64,000 bases of DNA, taken from assembly GCA_963682025.1 (NCBI GenBank), contig OY821519.1:992001-1056000 (forward strand), in the 5' to 3' direction. The stretch is from Cordilura impudica. Lineage: Eukaryota; Arthropoda; Insecta; Diptera; Scathophagidae. The stretch's first letter is position 1. The number at the start of each line of letters is the position of its first letter. Under the pieces are notes generated by a model. It searched no databases. It was not told the origin of the DNA and was given only the letters and a program-made list of their open reading frames with translations. The position numbers and the translations under genes are program-made. Positions 55,778 to 64,000 of this stretch are shown one piece after another.

Positions 55778-56793
55778 ATTGAAAACTCCTTTTTTAAATT
55801 TTAAAAAATTTTCTTAAACAAAATTGAAAAAAGGGGATCTGGCAATTTAAGGTTTTATTAAGTACGTTTCAGAGATTAACTGTGTGAATTTTTAGTTTAA
55901 TTCCTATGCCAGAATTTTTTTGACAAAGATTTTATTTGTGCGGATATCGATAAAAATGGGATTTTTGTAAAATATTCTGTAAATGTACTCTTTCTAAATA
56001 CTTTGCAACAAAAATTCATCACTTTTCTACTTTTAAAAGTTATATTTTATCTTAATAGCCTAGGGTTTCGAAAAAAAATAATATGACCCCATTAACCTTT
56101 ATGGAATTGAGGTCACATAGAAAAATGTAGATAGTTTTTATACATAAAAAATAATTTTATAACAAAATTGGTTAAAAGTTTTTTTAATTTATATTCGCGG
56201 GCAACAAGCAGATAATTGCATCAAAGATATATCACATGGGATTAGTTTGATCCCAGGAGCACTGAAGGGTTAAATAAATTAAAATTAACCGAATTATTTT
56301 TCTTAAATTCGAAATTGTGGTTTCATCGAGTTTAATAGAAAAACTGGTTTTCGGTAATTTTTATTTAAAATTATCTTAAATTAATGGGTTAACGTTGTCG
56401 TATTTATTCCAAATTTTAGGAATGGAAGTTCTACACTTTTGGTTATTATATTTCAAGCGTCGCATCTAAAAATTCAACAGCGCTTACAAAATATTTGAAT
56501 TTTTTGAATAAATTGTCTGTTATTAGCTTGGGGTCATATGTGACCCCAATTCCATAAGGGTTAATGAGTTATATTATTTTTTTCGATACCCTAGGCTATT
56601 AAGATAAAATATAACATTTAAAAGTAGAAAAGTGATGAATTTTTGAAATCCTTGTCAAAAGAATTCTGGTATAGGGATTTACCTAAAAATTATAATCAGG
56701 TAATTTTAGTTAATAAAACCTTAAAGTGCCAAATCCATTTTTTAAAATTTTGTTAAAGAAAATTTTTTTAAACTTGAAGAAGGAGTTTTCAAA
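55778..56793. mobile_element. 1-kb foldback element with ~300-bp arms
   Basis: Left arm about 55778-56115 and right arm about 56533-56793 are inverted: TTGAAAACTCCTT..., ATTCATCACTTTTCTACTTTTAAAAGTTATATTTTATCTTAATAGCCTAGGG... and GGTCACAT appear in complement on the right in the same order. The middle (about 56116-56532) is unrelated AT-rich sequence. No target duplication identified. No coding sequence. Confidence 0.75.
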
Positions 56794-56864
56794 ATTTTAT
56801 CAAAAAAATTTTCTATTTTCTGTCTCAATGCGCAATAGGTTAACAACGTGGTAATAAACGTGGT

Positions 56865-57260
56865 TAACAACGTGGTTATATATATATTCATGATCCTTAT
56901 AACAATTCGAATCGATATAACGATGTCCGTCCGTCCGTCTTTCCGTCTGTCTGTCTGTATGGGTGTTTAAATCACGCTCATTCACAAGATTATCCCTTAT
57001 ATCCATAGCACAATATTGTTTGTCATTTTTTTCGGGCAGATTAATATCTACAATGGGTTAAATCGGGCTTAACTGCGCCAAGATATGGCCTAAAATATGG
57101 AGAAAGTTCAAAAAAAAAGTGCTGAAAAGTCAATGTGTTTGTTGCAATATTTTAGTTATGAAATGAAATTAAAATTGAGTGTATAAGTTTTTCATATATT
57201 TTTTTACATTTGTTATAAATAGTGCAATAAATCCAGATACAATTTTTAAGACTTTTTTTA
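56865..57260 (+). repeat. Family I (DINE-like variant), partial
   Basis: GATGTCCGTCCGTCCGTCTTTCCG, ACGCTCATTCACAAGATTA, GGGTTAAATCGGGC and CCTAAAATATGGAGA match 25718-26199. The 5' hairpin is absent and the 3' end is unclear. Confidence 0.65.
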
Positions 57261-58108
57261 CTTTTTCATTGAAAACTCGGAACTATTAAACCGACCTTTA
57301 CGATATTAGATAGAAAATTGTTCAGGACTCATTTTCATTAAAAATTAGTAACCCAGCCGACATTTGAAGGTCCAGATCGTGGTTGCCACTGATGGATGAA
57401 TGGACAAGCGATCATCGGTATATTTATTTTGCTTGTTATTAGGATAAAATATATCTATATATATATATGTATATATATGGAGTTCAGATTTATATTAACA
57501 ATATAATTATAATTATTTCAAACGGAATGACAAACTTATATAAGCTCTTTGCACAGTGGTGCGGATGGTAATATTAAGTTATAAAATTTAAATATATTAT
57601 TTTTTTTCTCTGGTGGTTTATTTCCATTAAAGCAGGTAAAACACTTCTGCAGACTGTTAGCTTTTTAAAAATATCCGAGGAAAAATAATTATTTTGAGAG
57701 GCTAAGAAAAAAAAACAGAAAAAATTATCGTGTAGAGAAACACCTTCCACCAGAAATGATGAACACACTAAATTCCCTTAAAACACTCTACTTTTATATC
57801 AGGGGCAAAGGTCCTCTGCAGGCGGTTTTCCTCTTATTCTATATATGAATATGTAAATTTACTTTACTTATTTTAAAATAAAATTAATAATAATGTGAGT
57901 GGATAATCAGGAAGATAATCTTGTAAACAACGTTTCAATCAGTGATGTTTTTACTGAAGGTTGAAATTGTACACGATTGTTCACCAACGGAATCCGTTTT
58001 GCCAGCAAAACACGCTAATAATTTAAATAAATTTTACGTTTGGACATTTGTGCCTTGAAAACCTAGTTTATGGTTTTCCAACTGAGGGTTTACTATACCG
58101 CTGGAAAT
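57261..58108. other. No gene recognised
   Basis: AT-rich with a TATATATATGTATATATATGG patch at 57455-57480. CCAACGGAATCCGTTTTGCC at 57983 resembles the motif at 28978. No coding sequence. Confidence 0.4.
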
Positions 58109-58473
58109 TTATAATATTAACAGCCTAGGCGATTTCTTGTTACCGATGTTTTGTTTTACCGTTTTATCTCGATTTTGACCAAACGTATATTATTTGGAAG
58201 GTATTTCTCTTTAGCCGTTTTGCAGATTTAGATATTTTAAAATTTTTTCCTTTATTTTAAGTAAATTACATATAAAGTTGCTACTAACACATACATAAAA
58301 TTATGCATATGGTATGTGTGTTTTATTAAATTTGTTAATGTGTTTGCTAATGAGTTTGTTTTCTTCATTTACAATAATAGTAAACCAAAGAGTGTTGGTT
58401 TGTGAATTGGCTAAGTTTAGAAATAAAGTAGCCTAAAAATTGCACTGGAATTTCGAGTGCTGGAATCTGCTAG
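58109..58473 (+). mobile_element. Short Helitron, family B copy
   Basis: TATAATATTAACAGCCTAGGC start, end with TTTCGAGTGCTGGAATCTGCTAG before T. About 365 bp. Confidence 0.85.
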
Positions 58474-58569
58474 TAATTATTATTAGTCAATAAAAAGAAA
58501 AAGTTTAAATGGTGCGTGGTAAAGAAGAGGAAAGCATATATTTCAAAAATTCATAACTGCACTGTATTC

Positions 58570-58785
58570 TTAATCGGACCGGTTTCTGGCATTTCAGCCT
58601 TCATCAGCGATTTATTGAACATTATGATAATTGTTATGTTTTTAATTGAATAGATTGTTTCTATATATAAATTTTTCTACTTAGGGCGGCCGTGAGGTTT
58701 GAACCATGAACCTTCACATACACTCGTACTTGCACTTTTTGGTCAGCGCTTTAACGCACTCACCTAAAGTCAGGCCTACGAACAG
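58570..58785 (-). mobile_element. tRNA-headed SINE-like element with hammerhead motif
   Basis: Minus strand from about 58785: TTTAGGTGAGTGCG then GCGCTGACC (A-box-like region) and GGTTCAAACC, a perfect B-box match, followed by TCACGGCCGCCC. About 70 bp downstream is motif H3. A tRNA-like head followed by a body is the plan of a SINE; the 3' tail is not defined. The tRNA fold itself was not modelled. Confidence 0.45.
58572..58612 (-). ncRNA. Type I minimal hammerhead ribozyme-like motif H3
   Basis: Minus strand: AATCG, core CTGATGA, stem II GGC/GCC with TGAAAT loop, GAAA, self-complementary ACCGGT stem III with GTC triplet, then CGATT which pairs perfectly with AATCG. Core bases are complete. 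Stem sequences differ from H1 and H2 but all pair. Confidence 0.7.
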
Positions 58786-59357
58786 TGTGGTTAGATTCAG
58801 TTTTCTACCATACAGCTTTACTTTGTACTAATTTCAGAAGATACAACTCTGTCCAAACAAACAATCGTTATTTTTGAATTTTTTGAATATTTACACTTCT
58901 AATTTCCACTATTCTCAGAAAAAGTGTCAATGTATTTGTTTTTGTGTAATTCCAAAACAATATTGTTGTTTTCCTTCTGAAGTTTTATGGTAGGGTTCGT
59001 CCTCAGTTCGTACTCTATTTTCATGGCTACTCTGAGAGTATTTTTTTTATCAATGCGGTTTCTTAGCAATCATCATTGGCTGTATTCAGTGGAGACTACA
59101 GTAACACAAGTGGTCAGTGATACTGCGTCATTTGTTAACTGAACCATAAAAAAGACAATTGTAAATTATTATAATTCATTAAATATTTTAATTAATTTTA
59201 GTTGATTACACTTTTCTAACATTTTTTGTAATAAAATTCAAACAATTCAGTGTTTTTTCTGTTCTGGCATTTTTTCTTATCGACGGCAGTTGTTTCCATT
59301 TTTAAACAAAACCTTATCACCAGTAAAGAATCTTTTGTACTTCTTTGGATGTTATTT
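58786..59357. other. No gene recognised
   Basis: AT-rich spacer between the SINE-like element and a DINE-like copy. Nothing identified. Confidence 0.4.
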
Positions 59358-60134
59358 TTATACCCTATACCACTATGTGGTTTGGTTATAATGACTTTGT
59401 GCTGCTGTTTGTAACTACCAAAAATCCTTTATTATACCGATCGAATCACTTTCTGAGTCGATTTAACGATGTCGGTCCGTCCGTCCGTCCGTCTGTGTGT
59501 CCATGTAAACTTTGTAATCAAACTGCAGGTCGCAAATATCAATATATTTTGATGAAATTTGTTATGTAAGCTTTTATCGGCCATAGGATGAACGCTATTG
59601 AAAGTGGTGAGAATCGGTCTATGTTTAGACCTAGCCCCCATACATATGACCCCTATGAAATCGACATAAATTGCCATAAGATCCAAATTGTCGTATAGGT
59701 CTTAGTCAAATTGGGTTTGTATGTGTTCATTACATCCACTAATGAGTAGTGCGAAAACTATCCCTATGGTACAACTCTTCGTCATAGGCCCCATATAGAG
59801 CTGCTTTCCGATCTTCACTTAAATCTATAAAAAAAACAAAAATATTGTACTGATTCATCTCAAATTTTGTTTGTATATATTTTTGCAAAATACAAGAGAC
59901 TTTACCAACCATGGTCAGGATCGGTCTATTTTTGGACCTAGTCCCCATATAGATATAGCATCCGATATGAACTTTTTCATATCTACAGGCAAAAAAATTA
60001 ATAAAAATGCCACTCAAATTTGGTTTATGCTTATTTTCTATATCCAATTAGTTGGGCCTAAGAGATAGGGTCTCTAAACGCATGGTATAGGGTATCGTAT
60101 AGTCGGCCTAGACCGGCTATAATTTTCTTACTTG
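59358..60134 (-). mobile_element. DINE-1-like repeat, family A
   Basis: TTATACCCTATACCACTATG start, GTCCGTCCGTCCGTC tract at 59475, palindrome with one pair of compensating changes (GTCGGCCTAGACCGGC) and CTTACTTG end at 60134. LINE sequence begins at the next base. Confidence 0.9.
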
Positions 60135-60149
60135 TTAAGTATAAAAGTG

Positions 60150-60993
60150 GTTCCAAAAACATCTTCAAAATAATTTCATCTGCCAAAATTCTAAAGAAGG
60201 AGGTGGCGATATAAGGAGAGAATTAAATACAATAAAAGTCGAACTGAAAAAATTAGAAAAGCTTGAAAAGCTCGATCAGCTGACTGAATCAATAAATTTT
60301 ATGTCAGCAAAGTTTGATGAAGTGTTTAAAGATGTAGCCGAAAATAAAAAAAAAGTTTCTGAAATGGAAGAAGAAAATAAAAAATTAAAAACTGATGTAA
60401 TATCTCTTAAATCTTCAGTAAATATTTTAAATGAACATCGAGTCAAAAATGACTGCATTATAAGTGGTTTAAAAGTGGATGATGGGGTTAACGCTATAGA
60501 CGCTGTAATTGGCTTGTTAGTGTTAGTTATGAAATGAAAGATTTCGTTAATGCTTATTTTATGAAAAACAATAGAAAATTCACCAAAAAGGATGATAAAA
60601 GAAACTGTGGTAGTGAAATTTTCATCTAAATTAAATAAAGACAAGTTAATGTCATCAAAATCAAAATTAAAAGAAAATGGCAACACAAACAAAGTTTATA
60701 TAAACGATTTTCTCAGTAAGGAGACATTAAATCTTTTGAACCATGCCAAATCCTTAAAAACAATTGGATACCAACATGTGTATGTAAGAAATGGGAGAGT
60801 TTTTTGTAAAAAAAGTAATATGTCAAAGCAACATCTTATAAAATGTGAAGACGATGTTGATCAAATCTTAATTGATGCAACAGCAAACAATCATTGGAAA
60901 CGAAGATCAATGGTCCACAGCAGTGAAGTTGATGATGCAGCATCTAGCGATGACGATGAGGATGATGACGCCGCTTATGTTTCTCCTTCTTAA
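60150..60993 (+). pseudogene. LINE ORF1: zinc-finger end, coiled coil, FP-like domain
   Basis: Without a start codon the frame opens with WFQKHLQNNFICQNS, which looks like the last part of a PHD finger. A long charged coiled coil follows (LKKLEKLEKLDQLTESINFM, EMEEENKKLKTDVISLKSSV). A frameshift at about 60530 precedes MIKETVVVKFSSKLNKDKLM, VYINDFLSKETLNLLNHAKS and KTIGYQHVYVRNGRVFCKKS. This C-terminal block matches the FP-like domain found in ORF1 of several arthropod LINEs and named after a baculovirus protein. It ends in an acidic tail, stop 60991-60993. In LINEs ORF1 binds the element RNA. Confidence 0.7.
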
Positions 60994-61072
60994 GTATTTT
61001 TTTCTTTGGTTTTCTAGTGTGATTTACTTTGTATTTTTTTTTTGTATATATTTTTTTTTTAATTAAATTTTT

Positions 61073-63365
61073 ATGATCAAAAATCAATATTTTAATAAAT
61101 TTTCGAATTTTAAAAATTATATTTGTAGCTTAAATTGTAATTATCTAAACATAATGAGTGTTAATATCAGAAGCGTTTCCTCTGTTGATAAATTTAATCA
61201 GTTTAAATCGTTGTTAGTTAGTTTCCCTAAATTACCAGATGTAATTGCGGTGCAAGAAACATGGTTTGATGCCAATATTTTAAAAATTTACCAAATTCCT
61301 GGTTTTGCTAATGTGCAATGTTGTAGAGAAGATGGATATGGCGGCACATCGTTGTATATTAATAAAAAAAAATATTGTTGAAATTTGCAGGAGTGAGAGG
61401 TATGTTGAACTTATAGAACTTGCATTGTGTAATTTTAAAATTGATAACAAGCCTTTAAAAATAATTTCTTTTTATCGATCACAAAAATGCAATCTAAATG
61501 ATTTTATAAATATATTTGAAGCTATCTTGGACGATCATGCCCGAAACCCAATAATTATAGTTGGTGATTCAAACATTGATGTTTACCAAAGTCCTCATTA
61601 TATAGAATGGTCCTCAATGTTCGCACATTATGAATGTATTAATGCCCATAATCTGATTACAAGACCTATCAGTAAAACCTGCATAGATCATGTTTTTAGT
61701 AACTTTTCTGAGAGTAATTTACATTGATTCGATTGAATGTAACTTATCAGATCACAATATGCTCTGTTGTAAAATTAAAAAAAAATTTCAAAATAAATAA
61801 ATATATAGAAATCGAAAGAGCACATTTACGATTATGAAAAGGCCAGAGATTATTTTAAAAATTATTTACCGGTTAATTTTTCTTTATGGAATGCTTAAAG
61901 CTTTGACAAGTTGTTTGATTTCTTGTATGAAAGCTGCAATAAACCATTCAATTGTAATTAAAATCTCTAAAATACAGTCTAGTTTTAAATTAACCCCTTG
62001 GATTAACAAAAATCTTCAAGAGTTAATCATATTAAAACAAAAGCTTTAAAAAAAAGACGTAGGTCGAAAATTAATCATAATAGCGATGAAGTGTTAAAAA
62101 GAATCAGTAGAGTAATTAAAATTGCTACTAAGAAATGTAGAGATAACTTTTATATTGAGAGCTTAAATAAAGTAGAAAATGATCCTAAGAAATGTTGGAC
62201 ATTTATTAATAATACTCTTGGTCGATCAAAAATCAGCGAAATAAACCTAAAGGATACAGATGGTACTTTAATCTCGAATGAACAAGTGAAAGTGGATTGT
62301 TTAAATAAGTATTTTCTAAAGTCTATAGCAGACCTTAAGCAAAAAAATTTAATTTGTCCGAGCGACACCGTAAATTCGCTTCGCACACTTTCTCAAACAA
62401 ATCGCCGTTTTAATCTTAACTATAGTAATTCAGTTGATATCCTTGAAGTTATAACAATCATGAAAACTAATAAAAGCCCAGGTTATGACAATATATCATC
62501 AAAATTTATTAAGGAATGTCGGGAAGTTCATATTTTCAATTCTATGATCAATACTTCAGTATACCCAAATAGCTTAAAATTACATAGAATAGTTCCCATA
62601 GCCAAAGAGGTTAATGTATCAACTGTTGATAAATTTCGAACAATTGCTGTTCTCTCTTCAGTTGATAAAATATTTGAAAAAATTATATACGACAAACTTT
62701 TATTGTACCTAGAAAAGAACAACTTATTGTATAACTACCAAGTTGGTTTTAGAAGAGGGTGTAGAACTGAAGATGCTGTCGTAAATGTTGTGAGATGTAT
62801 CTGCCAAGGTTTAGATGAGGGTTCTAGAGGAGTGGCTGGAATGTTTTTTGATTTTACTAAGGCATTCGATCTTGTTGATCATCAAATATTGTTAGATAAA
62901 CTAAAATATTATGGCATTCAAGGGCCAGAAGTCTTGCTGTTTAAAAATTATTTATTTAACAGAAAACAGTACGTAGAAATTAAGAACATAAAAAGTTTTA
63001 TTGGCTCGGTGCAACATGGTGTTCCGCAGGGAAGTGGTTTAGGGCCGTTACTATTCTCAATATATTTGAATGACCTAAAAGACCTTGGTTTAAGTGGAAA
63101 ACTTTTTATGTTTGCAGATGATGTCTGTGTATTTTATCCCTACAAGAATGATTTAGTACTAAAAATTAATATAGAAAGGGACGCAGCTTTAATAATGGAT
63201 TATGCACGGTTAAATTGACTATTACTCAACCCTGATAAAACTGAATTGATTAGATTTAGACCTCATGCTTCAAGCATTAATAATGATTTCTTTGTAAATA
63301 TTGACGGAAATTCTGTTTTTGAAACTCATTCAATACGATATCTTGGAATCACAATACAAAGGGGA
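61073..63365 (+). pseudogene. LINE ORF2: APE-type endonuclease and reverse transcriptase
   Basis: Endonuclease 61135-61785: IMSVNIRSVSSVDKFNQFKS, DVIAVQETWF (catalytic Glu), GYGGTSLYI, frameshift at about 61370, IIIVGDSNIDVYQS, TCIDHVFSN, then LSDHN after a second frameshift. RT 62091-63218 (375 residues open): KTNKSPGYDNISSKFIK, FRTIAVLSSVDKIFEKIIYD, VGFRRGCRTEDAV, GVAGMFFDFTKAFDLVDHQI (motif A Asp), VQHGVPQGSGLGPLLFSIYL and KLFMFADDVCVFYP (FADD in place of YADD). After a stop: LLNPDKTELIRF and RYLGIT. About 12 residues are missing after FIKECREVHIF. The rest of the C-terminus is lost at 63365. Confidence 0.85.
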
Positions 63366-63371
63366 AGTGAG

Positions 63372-63510
63372 GTTTTATCTCTCCGTGACTGTGCGTGACT
63401 ATGCGTGACTGTGCGTGACTATGCGTGACTGTGCGTGACTACCCCAAAATTAATCTGTAGTCACAGCACGATAGACAGACAAACAGACAGATAGAGAGTA
63501 TGAGTGTGAC
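63372..63510 (-). repeat. GTGACTATGC minisatellite and foldback-family fragment
   Basis: GTGACTGTGC / GTGACTATGC alternate about six times (63388-63440), followed by TACCCCAAAATTAATCTGTA, which is the complement of 16515-16535 in the foldback at 16354-17045. Then (GACA)n-like GATAGACAGACAAACAGACA and GAGAGTATGAGTGTGACAGA. Confidence 0.8.
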
Positions 63511-64000
63511 AGAGAGAAAGAGTTTGAAAAGTAAATGAAATAAATATTATAAATTAAATAATTAAATATAAAGAAAAAATAAATAAAATAAATATTAAAA
63601 AAATAAATAGAAAAATGTAAAAAAATAAATAAATAAAAAAGAATAAATATGAAAAAAATATTAAAAAAAATTAAAATAAAAAATATATACAAAAATTTAA
63701 AAATTGACAAAAAAAAAAAAATCGAGGAAAATCTCTTAAAATTGGCACAAGTGTGAATTTTATATGTGTTGCACCCTGTCACTATTTTGATTTATGTCAT
63801 TTACATTTGTCTTATTATCGTAGTTATACTTTCATAGCTTGATAACAAATTTGGTTTTTTACATTATTCATTCTCTTTTGTTGTCCGACATCATACATAC
63901 GTCTAAAAGCACGCGCTCTTCAAAATTAATTCAATATTTTAAGTATTCTGAATTTATAATTTATTTTTTAATAAAGTAATTTCAATTGGAAAAAAACTCG
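63511..64000. other. AT-rich stretch to window end, no gene seen
   Basis: 63535-63720 is almost pure A/T (AAATAAATA-like). The minus-strand ORF over it is a low-complexity artefact. Nothing recognised in the last 250 bp. Confidence 0.5.

Larger units (their letters stand above)
60135..63365 (+). mobile_element. LINE, truncated at both ends (ORF1 and ORF2 remains)
   Basis: Largest retroelement in the window. ORF1 60150-60993, then an AT-rich gap, ORF2 61073-63365 with endonuclease and RT. The 5' end is cut at the DINE-like element inside what looks like a PHD finger; the 3' end breaks off at RYLGITIQRGS where a GTGACTATGC array starts. A CR1/L2-like non-LTR element by domain plan; clade not determined. 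Confidence 0.85.

Noticed and set aside
60276..60692. 138-residue minus-strand ORF rich in Phe/Ser
   Set aside because: Antisense shadow of the LINE ORF1 coiled coil.
63450..63782. 110-residue minus-strand ORF of Phe/Ile/Tyr
   Set aside because: Low-complexity A/T-rich sequence.

Overview
The window looks like transposon-dense, probably heterochromatic or intergenic DNA of a higher fly (Diptera, Brachycera; a calyptrate is my guess). The reasons are the AT-richness, the many copies of DINE-1/INE-1-like repeats with TATACCC hairpin ends and GACGGACGGAC tracts, and the mix of jockey/CR1/LOA-type LINEs, Tc1/mariner, hAT, piggyBac and Helitron remains. I found no host protein-coding gene, no rRNA and no free-standing tRNA gene. 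Every recognisable coding sequence is transposon-derived and broken.

Layout. 1-480: DD41D mariner relic. 593-1386: DINE-like repeat. 1450-2290: transposase relic split by a 411-bp MITE. 3742-9487: possible piggyBac element (TTAA at both ends) filled with two DINE-like copies, a short Helitron, a piggyBac transposase relic, a jockey LINE relic and a true Helitron 3' end. 9960-10865: duplicated GCGATTTT-type minisatellite. 12416-14812: head-to-tail array of three DINE-like copies plus the start of a fourth. 14805-15300: Tc3-like relic. 16063-17230 and 19757-22584: two short Helitrons, each split by another element; the second holds a 2.3-kb TIR element with a DUF4806-like gene remnant and a 150-bp-arm foldback. 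17840-19690: piggyBac and Tc1 relics. 24300-27500: mariner relic and further Helitron/DINE-type repeats.

30644-34257: a hAT element (8-bp TSD) containing a second, deleted hAT (8-bp TSD). 36790-40862: LOA/I-type LINE fragment between dispersed repeats that carry hammerhead-like motifs. 41946-47524: a hAT (8-bp TSD) interrupted by a DINE-like copy and by a 2,887-bp element with about 570-bp inverted terminal repeats, a TACT duplication and an internally deleted, unnamed transposase. 48750-49600: LINE relic. 49718-51059: three short Helitrons with an exact 500-bp tandem duplication. 52350-52752: second copy of the MITE. 53666-54963: mariner-type element with intact ends. 55778-56793: long-arm foldback. 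58572-58780: tRNA-headed SINE-like sequence with a hammerhead motif. 60135-63365: the longest LINE, with ORF1 (coiled coil plus FP-like domain), endonuclease and reverse transcriptase.

No pathway is encoded here. What the sequence records is the order of insertions: several element boundaries are exact to the base, so the nesting can be read directly. The most interesting signals are the TACT/long-TIR element, the three covarying hammerhead-like motifs, the DUF4806-carrying TIR element and the tandem DINE-like array. All family names come from motif recognition by eye, without database searches.
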